Shown: positions 18,382-27,500 of the stretch, one piece after another
How the letters are laid out: the number at the start of each line of letters is the position of its first letter
Position numbering within the stretch: the stretch's first letter is position 1
Assembly: GCF_031157375.1 (NCBI RefSeq)
Contig: NZ_JAVIFV010000003.1
Span: 310,001-374,000, forward strand
Length of the DNA stretch: 64,000 nt
Source: Sphingosinicella sp. LHD-64
GTDB lineage: Bacteria; Pseudomonadota; Alphaproteobacteria; Sphingomonadales; Sphingomonadaceae
Reading direction: 5' to 3'
Translations under genes and position numbers: made by a program
Notes under the pieces: generated by a model
The model's input: the letters and a program-made list of their open reading frames with translations, nothing else
Database searches by the model: none
What the model was told of the DNA's origin: nothing

Positions 18382-19623
18382 TCAGCCGACAACGCGCACC
18401 ACGGCCCGCTCCGCCTCGGTGAGAAGTGGATTCCAGACATCGAGGATCAGGATGGCGCGCGGCCGATCGCTGTCGTTCCAGGCTTCGTGCTCGATCGTGT
18501 CGTCGAACGCCCAGGCCTCGCCCTCGCGCCATTCGCGCGTCTCGGCGCCGACCCTGAAGCCGCAGCCGTCCGGCACGACGAGCGGAAGATGGACGGTCGT
18601 GCGCACGTTGCTCGATCCGGTGTGCGGCGGAATGCGCGTGCGCGGCTCCAGGATCGAGAACATCACCGTCGGCGCCTTGCCGGGATGGTCCATCAGCGGG
18701 ACCGCTTCCAGCGCGTGCGTCGTGGCAGGGCAGCGGGCGCAATGCGCCTCCTGCTTCACCCCGTCCTTCCACAGGAACCAGGCGCTCCAGCGTGGCGAAT
18801 GATTGAGCTCCGTCCACTGGTTGACCGGCTCGGTCGGCGCGAAGGCGACATAGGGGCGAAAGTCATCGTCGCTTTCGTCCCAGAGCGAGACCAGCTCGCG
18901 CCGGATCTCGGGAGTCGCGGCTTCCAGCGATTCGAACCAGGGAAAGCAGGTCCGGTCGAAGAACTCGATCGCGGGGAGATAGGGAAAATGCCCATCGACC
19001 GGCTGTTGCTGATAGACTCTTCGCCGGCCGAACTTCTGGTCGACATAACCCTGGACCCGCCTGAGGTCGGCATCCGCATGGGTTGTATAGACGGCGGCCA
19101 GCCGATCCTCGAACGTGTCGGACCGGCGTGTATCCTCGGCGCGAACAATCTCGCGACCGTGATCGAGCGCCTGCCGCACCGCCTGAGGCAGGCTGGACGA
19201 ATCCTCAGTCGCAGCCAGGAGCGCGCGATAGATATCTGCGCTTTCCGGAACACGGCTGACGCGCTCCAGCGCCTGCGCCTTCTGCAGGACAGCCGGCAGA
19301 AGATGAGGGTCGATCGCGAGCGCGCGGTCCAGGCTGGCGATCTCGCCGGGCACGTCGCCGGCACTGCGCTGCGCCTGGGCCAGATTGAGCCACAGCGGCG
19401 GTGCCGCCGGGTCCGCGGCGGTCGCGCGCTCGAAATAGCCGATGGCGCCGCGCGAATCGCCCGCCCCGAGGGCGATGAGTCCGAGAGAGTTCAGGGCAGC
19501 GGCATGGCCGGGCTGGCGTGCGACCAGCATCTCGAGCAGCCGCCTCGCTTCCCCCGCGTCTCCCCGGCGACGCGCTTCGTTCGCCCGCGCCAGCAAGTCT
19601 TCCGGTCCCCCCGCGGGCGTCAT
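18382..19623 (-). CDS. TPR protein with aspartyl/asparaginyl beta-hydroxylase domain
   Basis: 413 residues. Residues 1 to about 130 are TPR-like repeats (A-L-N-S-L-G-L-I-A-L-G-A-G unit and following). Residues from about 230 match the aspartyl/asparaginyl beta-hydroxylase family. The iron/2OG core includes S-I-L-E-P-R-T-R-I-P-P-H-T-G-S with its histidine, R-T-T-V-H-L-P-L, and E-G-E-A-W-A-F-D-D-T-I-E-H-E-A-W-N with the second histidine. The family hydroxylates Asp/Asn side chains in proteins or peptides, or fatty acyl chains in some bacterial members. No signal peptide, so cytosolic. It lies in a minus-strand run xseA, DUF2093, this gene, M23 peptidase with very short gaps, though the last two look like additions to a housekeeping pair. 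Confidence 0.87.
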   Translation of the reverse strand: MTPAGGPEDLLARANEARRRGDAGEARRLLEMLVARQPGHAAALNSLGLIALGAGDSRGAIGYFERATAADPAAPPLWLNLAQAQRSAGDVPGEIASLDRALAIDPHLLPAVLQKAQALERVSRVPESADIYRALLAATEDSSSLPQAVRQALDHGREIVRAEDTRRSDTFEDRLAAVYTTHADADLRRVQGYVDQKFGRRRVYQQQPVDGHFPYLPAIEFFDRTCFPWFESLEAATPEIRRELVSLWDESDDDFRPYVAFAPTEPVNQWTELNHSPRWSAWFLWKDGVKQEAHCARCPATTHALEAVPLMDHPGKAPTVMFSILEPRTRIPPHTGSSNVRTTVHLPLVVPDGCGFRVGAETREWREGEAWAFDDTIEHEAWNDSDRPRAILILDVWNPLLTEAERAVVRVVG

Positions 19624-19645
19624 GCGCCCGACCGGTTCAGCGCTG

Positions 19646-19846
19646 TCATGATTTTCCTTCTGCTTTCAGCGAGGCTTCGGCCGAGGCATAGGCTTCCTGC
19701 CGCTCGACGCTCCAGTAACGCAGATCGGAGAGCGGGATCGGCTGGTGCGTCACCGCGCAGACGACATGGTCACCGGGGGTGAGCACCCGATAGGTGCCGG
19801 GAAGATAGTGGATCCGGGCGAGCCGGTTCTTGTTCGACATCAGCAT
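19646..19846 (-). CDS. DUF2093 family protein
   Basis: 66 residues. The body Y-L-P-G-T-Y-R-V-L-T-P-G-D-H-V-x-C-A-V-T followed by the P-I-P-L-x-x-L-R-Y-W-S-V motif is the DUF2093 signature, found in alphaproteobacteria next to xseA. The function is unknown; the single conserved cysteine and the aromatic C-terminal part are the only striking features. GGGAGAG precedes the ATG at 19846. It lies 16 bases after xseA and 22 before the TPR/hydroxylase gene. Confidence 0.9.
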   Translation of the reverse strand: MLMSNKNRLARIHYLPGTYRVLTPGDHVVCAVTHQPIPLSDLRYWSVERQEAYASAEASLKAEGKS

Positions 19847-19862
19847 GATGCTCTCCCGTCAA

Positions 19863-21233
<1,371 letters not shown>

Positions 21234-21248
21234 GCCAGAGTCTTGTTC

Positions 21249-22526
21249 ATGAATGTGTTGCTCATCGGTTCGGGCGGGCGCGAACATGCCCTTGCCTGGA
21301 AGCTCGCGCAATCGCCGCGGCTGGGCAAGCTCTACGCGGCGCCGGGCAATCCGGGCATCGCCGAAGCCGCCGAACTGGTCGCGCTCGATCCCGCCGACCA
21401 CCGCGCCGTCATCGATTTCTGCCGCCGCCATTCGATCGGGCTGGTCGTGATCGGCCCCGAGGCGCCGCTGGTCGACGGCCTCGCCGACAATCTGCGCACC
21501 ACCGGCATCCCGGTCTTCGGCCCGAACCGCATTCCCGCCCAGCTCGAAGGCTCCAAGGGCTTCACCAAGGATCTGTGCGCGCGCGCCGGCATCCCGACCG
21601 CCGGCTATGCGCGGGTCAGCGACCGGCTGGCGGCCGAGGCGGCTTTGCCCGATTTCGGCCTCCCCGTCGTCATCAAGGCGGACGGGCTCGCCGCCGGCAA
21701 GGGCGTGATCATCGCCGAGACCGAGGCGGAGGCCGCCGCGGCCCTCGACACGATGTTCGACGGCAGCTTCGGCGCGGCCGGTGCCGAGCTGGTGATCGAG
21801 GAATATATGACCGGCGAGGAGGTGAGCTTTTTCGCCCTGGTCGACGGCGAGACGGTGCTGCCCTTCGGCTCCGCCCAGGACCACAAGCGCGTCGGCGATG
21901 GCGACACCGGCCCCAATACCGGCGGCATGGGCGCCTACAGCCCGGCCTCGATCTTCACGCCGGACCTGGAAACGCGCGCCCTCGACGAGATCGTTCGCCC
22001 CACGGCGCGGGCGCTGGCCGAGGCCGGCACGCCCTATTCCGGCATCCTCTATGCCGGCCTGATGCTGACCTCCGAGGGTCCCAAGCTGGTCGAATACAAT
22101 GCCCGCTTCGGCGATCCCGAATGCCAGGTGCTGATGATGCGGCTGGACAGCGATCTTCTCGACCTGATGCTGGCGACGGCGACGGGCGAGCTGGCCGATG
22201 CCACGCCCCCCAGGTTCAGGCCGGATGTCGCGCTGACCGTTGTGATGGCCGCCAAAGGCTATCCCGGCACACCCGAAAAGGGCGGCGCGATCGGCGGGCT
22301 CGACGCGGCCGAGGCGACCGGCGCCAAGGTCTTTCACGCCGGCACCGCGCAGGACGGCGGCAAGCTCGTCGCCAATGGCGGGCGCGTGCTCAATGTGACG
22401 GCGCTTGGGCCGACCGTGCTGGAGGCGCAGGCCGCGGCCTATGCCGCTCTCGACGCGATCGACTTCCCGACCGGCTTCTGCCGCCGCGACATCGGCTGGC
22501 GCGAGGTCGCGCGCCTGAAGGGCTGA
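21249..22526 (+). CDS. purD: Phosphoribosylamine-glycine ligase
   Basis: 425 residues, the standard PurD size. It begins [13 protein letters not shown], the N-domain signature. The ATP-grasp region has [22 protein letters not shown] and the metal/ATP site N-T-G-G-M-G-A-Y-S and [12 protein letters not shown]. It joins phosphoribosylamine and glycine to GAR in purine synthesis, using ATP, in the cytosol. The ATG at 21249 is preferred over an in-frame TTG six bases earlier. Its promoter must lie inside the xseA coding region because the start codons are 15 bases apart. Confidence 0.97.
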   Translation: MNVLLIGSGGREHALAWKLAQSPRLGKLYAAPGNPGIAEAAELVALDPADHRAVIDFCRRHSIGLVVIGPEAPLVDGLADNLRTTGIPVFGPNRIPAQLEGSKGFTKDLCARAGIPTAGYARVSDRLAAEAALPDFGLPVVIKADGLAAGKGVIIAETEAEAAAALDTMFDGSFGAAGAELVIEEYMTGEEVSFFALVDGETVLPFGSAQDHKRVGDGDTGPNTGGMGAYSPASIFTPDLETRALDEIVRPTARALAEAGTPYSGILYAGLMLTSEGPKLVEYNARFGDPECQVLMMRLDSDLLDLMLATATGELADATPPRFRPDVALTVVMAAKGYPGTPEKGGAIGGLDAAEATGAKVFHAGTAQDGGKLVANGGRVLNVTALGPTVLEAQAAAYAALDAIDFPTGFCRRDIGWREVARLKG

Positions 22527-22578
22527 CGCGGGCGCCGACGCGGGATATTGTGGCGTTCGAGAACGTTGGGGAGGCGCA

Positions 22579-22884
22579 ATGCCGGCCTGGGGCAAATTCA
22601 CGATCGGACTGGCCGCCGCCCTCGCTGCGGGCTGGATCAGCCACGGCCCGCTTGGCCGGGGCGCCGCCTTCGTCGATTCGCTCCAGACCCAGGCCGACGC
22701 GGTGCTGGCGCGGGCCGAGGTGCCGGGCGTCCGCGCCCGCTTCGAGCGCGATCCCTTGAACCGGGAAGCCATCCTCTCCGGCGATGCGGACGAGTTCCAG
22801 CGCGAGGGTCAGGGCCAGTTTCCCGGCATCAACGACCGGATCGCCGCCATTCCCGGCATCTCCGGCTACCGGTGGGAGAACTGA
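22579..22884 (+). CDS. Small membrane-anchored hypothetical protein
   Basis: 101 residues. One N-terminal hydrophobic segment ([14 protein letters not shown]) anchors it; the rest is polar and probably periplasmic, ending in R-W-E-N. The middle, [18 protein letters not shown], resembles the small domain found ahead of some outer-membrane proteins in sphingomonads, but I cannot name it. It is the first gene of a four-gene run of small membrane proteins ending in the helix-hairpin-helix protein, with a three-base gap to the next ATG. Confidence 0.65.
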   Translation: MPAWGKFTIGLAAALAAGWISHGPLGRGAAFVDSLQTQADAVLARAEVPGVRARFERDPLNREAILSGDADEFQREGQGQFPGINDRIAAIPGISGYRWEN

Positions 22885-22886
22885 CC

Positions 22887-22991
22887 ATGCCGCTCATCGC
22901 CGAAACCGAAATCCTCGTCGCCGCGGCTTACCTGATCGGCGTCGGCGTCGGCTGGCTGCTGTTCCGGCCGAAGCGCGAGACCTTCCTGTGA
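22887..22991 (+). CDS. 34-residue single-pass membrane microprotein
   Basis: 34 residues: short polar N terminus, one transmembrane helix (I-L-V-A-A-A-Y-L-I-G-V-G-V-G-W-L), and a positively charged tail L-F-R-P-K-R-E-T-F-L. The basic tail predicts a cytosolic C terminus. It starts three bases after the previous stop. It resembles its downstream neighbour and the N terminus of the helix-hairpin-helix protein, all having a helix followed by an R-P-K-type tail. The size, spacing and shared pattern are the reasons to accept such a short gene. Confidence 0.6.
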   Translation: MPLIAETEILVAAAYLIGVGVGWLLFRPKRETFL

Positions 22992-23004
22992 GGGCGCCCG
23001 GACG

Positions 23005-23106
23005 ATGCTGACGCTCGCCCAATTCAACCTGCCGCTCCTCGCCACCGCGCTGGGAATAGGCCTCGTCACCGGCTGGTGGATGTTCCGCCGGCCCAACCGG
23101 AAATAA
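23005..23106 (+). CDS. 33-residue single-pass membrane microprotein
   Basis: 33 residues: M-L-T-L-A-Q-F then a transmembrane helix (L-P-L-L-A-T-A-L-G-I-G-L-V-T-G-W-W-M) and a basic tail F-R-R-P-N-R-K. Same architecture as the gene 13 bases upstream. No catalytic residues. It might be a subunit or regulator of a membrane complex with its neighbours; nothing in the sequence says more. Confidence 0.6.
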   Translation: MLTLAQFNLPLLATALGIGLVTGWWMFRRPNRK

Positions 23107-23125
23107 CCAGGAAAGCGTATCTGTC

Positions 23126-23650
23126 ATGACCTTCGACGCGACCACCATCGGCATCATCGTCGCCGTCCTCGCCGTCCTCATCCTCGGCTTCCTGATCATG
23201 CGGCCGAAGAAGGCCGCGCCGCGGGTCGAGCGGCCGGACGGCGCGCCCTATGTCGCGAACACCGAGCGGCCCTACATGAAGGCGAAGAAGGACGGGCCGG
23301 AAGGCAATGGCGTCACCGACGAGGTCGCCGCCGCGACCACAGACGTCGCCGGCGAGGTGCTGGGCGTCGAGGCGCATCGCGAGCTCGCCGGCGCACCCGC
23401 CGGTCCGGCCGACGACCTCACCCGGCTGAAGGGCGTCGGCCCGAAGATGGTCGCGCGCCTCCACGAGCTCGGCATCACCCGCTACGCCCAGCTCGGCGGC
23501 TTCAACGACACCGAGCTCGCCCATCTCGACGAGCGTATGGGCCCCTTCAGGGGCCGCCTCGCCCGCGACCGCGTCGCCGAGCAGGCCGGCTATCTGGCAC
23601 GGGGCGACGTCGACGGCTTCGAGGTGAAGTTCGGGAAGCTGGGGGGATAG
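23126..23650 (+). CDS. Membrane-anchored helix-hairpin-helix protein
   Basis: 174 residues. An N-terminal transmembrane helix (I-I-V-A-V-L-A-V-L-I-L-G-F-L-I) with the tail M-R-P-K-K, a flexible acidic linker (residues about 30-90), and a C-terminal helix-hairpin-helix unit: D-D-L-T-R-L-K-G-V-G-P-K-M-V-A-R-L-H-E, then G-I-T-R-Y-A-Q-L and a second helical stretch R-V-A-E-Q-A. This is the predicted 5' DNA nuclease-like HhH group seen in many alphaproteobacteria; the fold binds DNA or protein partners, but no nuclease residues are evident. Last gene of the four-gene run. Confidence 0.8.
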   Translation: MTFDATTIGIIVAVLAVLILGFLIMRPKKAAPRVERPDGAPYVANTERPYMKAKKDGPEGNGVTDEVAAATTDVAGEVLGVEAHRELAGAPAGPADDLTRLKGVGPKMVARLHELGITRYAQLGGFNDTELAHLDERMGPFRGRLARDRVAEQAGYLARGDVDGFEVKFGKLGG

Positions 23651-23712
23651 AGGCGGTATTAACGGGCGGTTTCGACCGCCCTTCTCTTATCCGCTACGGG
23701 TGGAAAGCGAAC

Positions 23713-24354
23713 CTAAGCTGCCCCTTGAAATAGGATGGTCGACAGGTCCCGAAATCCCTCCGGCGTGCCCTCCCAGAAGGCTGATAGCTGACCGGGAAAT
23801 CGCGCCTTGAGGTCCGCCAGCACAGGACTCGCCTGCGGTGCGTGCAATCGTACGAGCCAGCGCGCGAGGGGAAGGCCGGCGCGCGCCGCTCCACAGAGCA
23901 CGCTTTCGGCCTCGGTTCCAATCCACCCGTCGTCAACCTCCGCCAAGTCGCGCGCCAAGGCCCACTCGAACCACGCATCCAGGAACTCCTCGATTACGCC
24001 CTGCTCTGCGGCGGACCACGATCTCCAGTTCGCGAGTCTCAGTTTCCCGAGAACGATTTCCGGGTCGTTGGCGTTTGTTGGGTCGCTCACCGAGATGTCC
24101 AGGATACGCGGCAAAAGATACCGAAAATCGAGTTCGCCGCCGACCGTGAGGAAAGCGCCCGATACATATCGCCAGAGTTGCTGGCCCGTAAGCTCTCGCA
24201 ACGGAGTGGTCAGCAAGACATCCACACCCCGCGTCGAGATACAGCAGGGACATCCCTCGATTACGGCAGGGATCGGTAGTGCAAACGCTCGATAGACCGC
24301 CTCAACGGCCTCACGGACCCGCACGTCAGCGGAGGCGGATCGTGGACTGATCAT
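23713..24354 (-). CDS. Hypothetical protein of a widespread uncharacterised type
   Basis: 213 residues from ATG 24354 (an upstream in-frame start would run through a dispersed repeat and is not used). It has a C-P-C-C motif near residue 39, then F-R-Y-L-L-P-R-I-L and D-P-E-I-V-L-G-K-L-R-L-A-N-W, then W-S-A-A-E-Q and a helical C-terminal half. I recall this layout from a common bacterial family without a function name; some members sit near toxin genes. Base composition looks lower in GC than the neighbours and the gene stands alone between housekeeping units, so recent gain is possible. No partner toxin is visible. Confidence 0.6.
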   Translation of the reverse strand: MISPRSASADVRVREAVEAVYRAFALPIPAVIEGCPCCISTRGVDVLLTTPLRELTGQQLWRYVSGAFLTVGGELDFRYLLPRILDISVSDPTNANDPEIVLGKLRLANWRSWSAAEQGVIEEFLDAWFEWALARDLAEVDDGWIGTEAESVLCGAARAGLPLARWLVRLHAPQASPVLADLKARFPGQLSAFWEGTPEGFRDLSTILFQGAA

Positions 24355-24375
24355 CGCGGTAGCATGACGGCCAGC

Positions 24376-24412
24376 ATAAATGTCTGCAATGGGTCGAAAG
24401 CAGCCGCCGGTG
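24376..24412. repeat. Candidate dispersed intergenic repeat
   Basis: The segment around TGTCTGCAATGGGTCGAAAG reads in two frames as N-V-C-N-G-S-K-A and F-R-P-I-A-D-I, peptide strings I know from false ORFs in sphingomonad and rhizobial repeats. Only one copy is in this window. The rest of the 272-base gap (24355-24626) shows nothing else I can support. Confidence 0.35.
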
Positions 24413-24626
24413 ATTGTTGGATACAAATAGGATTTCGCCTGTCACCTTGGCGGGATGCGATCCGCGATTCGCCTCGTTCCGTCGCGCCGCCAGACCGGCC
24501 TTGCCCTACCCTTCGAACAGAGCGATTTTTTCGCCCAGGGAAGCTGAAACTTATGAACCTTATTCAGCCAAAGCGGGGCCAAGCTGAACGAATCGGCCGC
24601 CGTCGCGCGAGTCGCCGGGAACGCCT

Positions 24627-25523
24627 GTGAGCGGCCTCGCCACCACCCGCATCGCCCTTCCCACGGGCGTCACGCTGAACCTCCAGCGCGGCGGCGCGCG
24701 CGGGGAGCCGATCGTCCTCCTCCACGGCTTTCCGGAATCGCACCGCACCTGGCGCGCCGTCGCGCCCGCCCTTGCCGAGGACCATTTCGTCGTCGCCCCT
24801 GACCAGCGCGGCTTTGCGGGGTCGGACAAGCCCGAGGGCGTCGAGGCCTATGCGACCGAGCGGATCCTCGAGGACCTGATCGCGCTCGCCGATGTGCTGG
24901 AGCTGGAGCGCTTCACCCTGGTCGGCCATGACTGGGGCGGCGCTGTCGCCTGGCTGGCGGCGCTCCGGCATCCCGAGCGGGTCAAACGGCTGGTCATCGT
25001 CAACTCGCCCCACCCGCTCGTGTTCCAGAAGAGCCTGATCGAGGATGCGGACCAGCGCGCCGCCTCCCAATATATCCGCGCCTTCCGCAACCCGACGATG
25101 GAGCGCGGCATCGAGGCGATGGGCTGGGAGACATTCTACACCAAGACATTCGGCAGCCACGCCGATCTCTCGCTGATCCCGGCGGAGGAGAAGCAGGCCT
25201 ATCTCGACCAATGGTCCGCGCCCGGCGCGCTCACCGCGATGCTGAACTGGTACCGGGCGAGCGGGATCGTCGTGCCGGAGACCGGCGAGGCGGCGGAGTT
25301 GCCGGCATGGACGCAGGCGCCGTTCCCGCACCTGACGATGCCGACGCTCGTCATCTGGGGTTTGAAGGACAAGGCCCTGCTCCCGGTCCAGCTCGGCACC
25401 CTGCACGACTATGTCGACAATCTCGCCGTCGCCGCCACCCCGGACGCCGGCCATTTCATCCCGTGGGAACATCCCGAGTTCGTGGTTTCGGCGATCCGGG
25501 ATTTCATCGCCGAGACGCCTTAG
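24627..25523 (+). CDS. Alpha/beta hydrolase (epoxide-hydrolase/haloalkane-dehalogenase-like)
   Basis: 298 residues. The oxyanion motif H-G-F-P-E-S is near residue 34, and the nucleophile elbow G-H-D-W-G-G near residue 100 has Asp as nucleophile, as in epoxide hydrolases and dehalogenases, not Ser. The conserved histidine lies in D-A-G-H-F-I-P-W-E-H near residue 277. A cap domain fills residues 130-220. The true substrate is open. The start is GTG at 24627 with GGGAACG ahead. nusB begins two bases after its stop, so the hydrolase gene probably carries the promoter of a hydrolase-nusB operon. Confidence 0.85.
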   Translation: MSGLATTRIALPTGVTLNLQRGGARGEPIVLLHGFPESHRTWRAVAPALAEDHFVVAPDQRGFAGSDKPEGVEAYATERILEDLIALADVLELERFTLVGHDWGGAVAWLAALRHPERVKRLVIVNSPHPLVFQKSLIEDADQRAASQYIRAFRNPTMERGIEAMGWETFYTKTFGSHADLSLIPAEEKQAYLDQWSAPGALTAMLNWYRASGIVVPETGEAAELPAWTQAPFPHLTMPTLVIWGLKDKALLPVQLGTLHDYVDNLAVAATPDAGHFIPWEHPEFVVSAIRDFIAETP

Positions 25524-25525
25524 CT

Positions 25526-25993
25526 ATGTGCCCCGGCATGGCCACCACACCGAAACGCTCGCGGTCGCGCTCCGCCGCCCGGCTCGCCGCCGTCCAGGCG
25601 CTCTACCAGCAGGAGATGGAATCGACGCCGCTCGCCCGGCTCCTCCACGAATTCCACCACCACCGCCTCGGCGCGACGATCGACGGCGTCGAATATGCCG
25701 ATGCCGAGGTCGAGTTCTTCGACGATGTCGTCGCCGGCGTCGATGCCCGCCGCGAGGAGCTGGACAGCCTGATCTCGGCCAGGCTCGCCGAGGGCTGGTC
25801 GCTGGCCCGGCTCGACAAGCCGATGAAGGCGATCCTGCGCGCCGGCGCCTACGAGCTCGCCGCCCGCGCCGACGTGCCGGTGGGCAGCGTGATCAGCGAA
25901 TATGTCGACGTCGCCAAGGCCTTCTACGACGCCCGCGAAAGCGGCTTCGTCAACGGCCTGCTCGACGCCATCGCCAAAGAGGTGCGGCGGTAG
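25526..25993 (+). CDS. nusB: Transcription antitermination factor NusB
   Basis: 155 residues (151 if the ATG at 25538 is used; both are plausible and neither has a strong ribosome binding site). The N-terminal R-S-A-A-R-L-A-A-V-Q-A-L-Y-Q box and the C-terminal I-L-R-A-G-A-Y-E-L, I-S-E-Y-V-D-V-A-K and F-V-N-G-L-L-D segments are the NusB signatures. It forms the RNA-binding heterodimer with ribosomal protein S10 for antitermination of rRNA operons. In this genome the usual nusB-thiL pair is interrupted by a repeat-bounded DUF559 gene. Confidence 0.93.
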   Translation: MCPGMATTPKRSRSRSAARLAAVQALYQQEMESTPLARLLHEFHHHRLGATIDGVEYADAEVEFFDDVVAGVDARREELDSLISARLAEGWSLARLDKPMKAILRAGAYELAARADVPVGSVISEYVDVAKAFYDARESGFVNGLLDAIAKEVRR

Positions 25994-26000
25994 TTTTCTG

Positions 26001-26037
26001 TCCCTCCCCCTTGATGGGGGAGGGTTGGGTGGGGGTG
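26001..26037. repeat. Left copy of inverted hairpin repeat flanking the DUF559 gene
   Basis: CCCTCCCCC-TTGAT-GGGGGAGGG (26002-26024) is a perfect nine-base hairpin followed by a T/G-rich tail. An inverted near-copy lies at 26404-26441. It starts seven bases after the nusB stop, so it may also end or slow nusB transcripts. Confidence 0.85.
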
Positions 26038-26061
26038 AACGCAGGTCGTAAGGCGGTGAGG

Positions 26062-26448
26062 ATGAGGTATCGCCCTTCGGAAGACGCAACCGCCCGAGCG
26101 CGCATACTCCGTGCAAACGCCACGGATGCCGAGCGCGCGATGTGGCGGCTCTTACGAGAAAGCTTCCCCGAGGCACGCTTTCGGTTTCAGGTGCCGCTCC
26201 GGATGTTCACGGCGGACTTTGCAAGCCATCGCGCAAGGCTGGTGATAGAGATCGACGGCGGGCAGCATTCGGCCGAACGGGACATGCAGCGCACCCGCCT
26301 GATCGAAGCCGAAGGATATCGCGTCATTCGCTTCTGGAATCATGAGGTGCTTGGCAATCCGGAAGGGGTGTGGACGACTGTCCGGGCAGCGCTGCTCGAA
26401 CGCCACCCCCTCCCCGACCCTCCCCCATCAAGGGGGAGGGAGAAATGA
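26062..26448 (+). CDS. DUF559 (endonuclease-fold) protein bounded by inverted repeats
   Basis: 128 residues. The DUF559 core, a very-short-patch-repair-like PD-(D/E)xK nuclease fold, shows R-F-R-F-Q-V-P-L, then F-T-A-D-F and V-I-E-I-D-G-G-Q-H with the acidic residues of the active site, and E-G-Y-R-V-I-R-F-W-N near the end. The family role is unknown; it is suspected in DNA repair or in movement of repeats. The last 14 codons (H-P-L-P-D-P-P-P-S-R-G-R-E-K) are encoded by the right-hand repeat, so the repeat supplied the C terminus. Its stop overlaps the thiL start (ATGA). Start at 26062 follows GGTGAG. It looks inserted between nusB and thiL. Confidence 0.8.
   Translation: MRYRPSEDATARARILRANATDAERAMWRLLRESFPEARFRFQVPLRMFTADFASHRARLVIEIDGGQHSAERDMQRTRLIEAEGYRVIRFWNHEVLGNPEGVWTTVRAALLERHPLPDPPPSRGREK
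26404..26441. repeat. Right inverted copy of hairpin repeat; carries the thiL ribosome binding site
   Basis: CCCTCCCCC-ATCAA-GGGGGAGGG (26418-26440) is the reverse complement of the left copy's hairpin. It encodes the C terminus of the DUF559 protein, and its GGGGGAGGG arm is the only Shine-Dalgarno-like sequence ahead of the thiL ATG at 26445. Confidence 0.85.
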
Positions 26449-27389
26449 GCGCGGAATCGGCCTTCATCGAAAGCCTGCGCGCGCTGGCGGCTGACCCCGC
26501 CGCGCGCGGACTGATGGACGATGCGGCGGTGCTGGAGCTGGGCGGTACGAAGCTCGTCCTCACCCACGACATGATCGTCGAGGGGGTCCACTACCGGCCC
26601 GACGATCCGCCCGCGGACGTGGCGTGGAAGCTGGTCGCGGTGAACCTCTCCGATCTCGCCGCCAAGGGCGCGGCGCCCGTCGGCGCGCTGCTCGGCTACG
26701 CGCTGGGCGACAGCGAATGGGACGCGGCCTTCGCTGCGGGCCTGGGAACGGCGCTCAAGGCATTCGGCCTGCCGCTGCTCGGCGGCGACACAGTGGCCAT
26801 GCCGAAGGGCGCGCCGCGCGCGCTCGGCCTGACGGCGATCGGGCGCGCCGAGGTCGCCCCGTCCCGCAGCGGCGGCGCGCCGGGCGACCTGCTCTGGGTC
26901 AGCGGGTCGATCGGCGACGCGGGCGCGGGCCTTGCGCTCCTCGATGCGGGCAAGGCGGAGCCGGCGGCGCTCATTGAGCGCTACCGCAATCCCCGCCCGC
27001 GTCTGGAAGCCGGCCAGCGGCTCGCGCCGCTCGTCACCGCGATGATGGATGTATCGGATGGTCTGCTGATCGACGCCGCCCGCATGGCCGAGGCGAGCGG
27101 GTGCGCGGCCTCGATCGAGCTGGATTCGGTCCCGCTTTCCGAGGCGTTCCTGAGCGAGAAGGGCGGCGAACGTGGCGCACGACTGGACGCGGCAACCGCC
27201 GGCGACGACTACGAACTGCTCTTCGCGACGCGCGAGGATCGGGCCCCCTCCATCCTCGCCCTCGCCGACGAGATCGGCCTCCCTTTGTCCCGCATCGGCC
27301 ACTTCGAATCCGGTGCCGGCCTGGCGCTCCGCGACGCGGCCGGACCGGTGCCGCTGCCGGCCCGGATCGGCTTCGAGCATGGCCACTGA
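26445..27389 (+). CDS. thiL: Thiamine-monophosphate kinase
   Basis: 314 residues. Hallmarks of ThiL: the N-terminal acidic D-D-A-A-V-L and T-H-D-M-I-V-E-G-V-H-Y (metal/ATP binding), N-L-S-D-L-A-A-K-G-A, L-L-G-G-D-T-V near residue 115, and M-D-V-S-D-G-L-L-I-D near residue 200. It phosphorylates thiamine monophosphate to the diphosphate coenzyme with ATP in the cytosol. The ATG overlaps the DUF559 stop (ATGA), so translation is coupled to that gene, and its ribosome binding site sits in a repeat hairpin. Confidence 0.95.
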   Translation: MSAESAFIESLRALAADPAARGLMDDAAVLELGGTKLVLTHDMIVEGVHYRPDDPPADVAWKLVAVNLSDLAAKGAAPVGALLGYALGDSEWDAAFAAGLGTALKAFGLPLLGGDTVAMPKGAPRALGLTAIGRAEVAPSRSGGAPGDLLWVSGSIGDAGAGLALLDAGKAEPAALIERYRNPRPRLEAGQRLAPLVTAMMDVSDGLLIDAARMAEASGCAASIELDSVPLSEAFLSEKGGERGARLDAATAGDDYELLFATREDRAPSILALADEIGLPLSRIGHFESGAGLALRDAAGPVPLPARIGFEHGH

Positions 27390-27500
27390 AGCCGCCGGAT
27401 TCCGGCCCGTCCGCAAGCGGTTGCAACGCCCCGGCTTCCAACATAGGCTCCGCGCCCGCGGGCTCAGCGCCGCCAATGAATCAACAGGGGAAGGACATTC

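Noticed and set aside
24364-24630. An 88-residue frame ahead of the alpha/beta hydrolase
   Set aside because: Its start reads through a repeat-type string (N-V-C-N-G-S-K-A) and the rest is Arg-rich without a domain.
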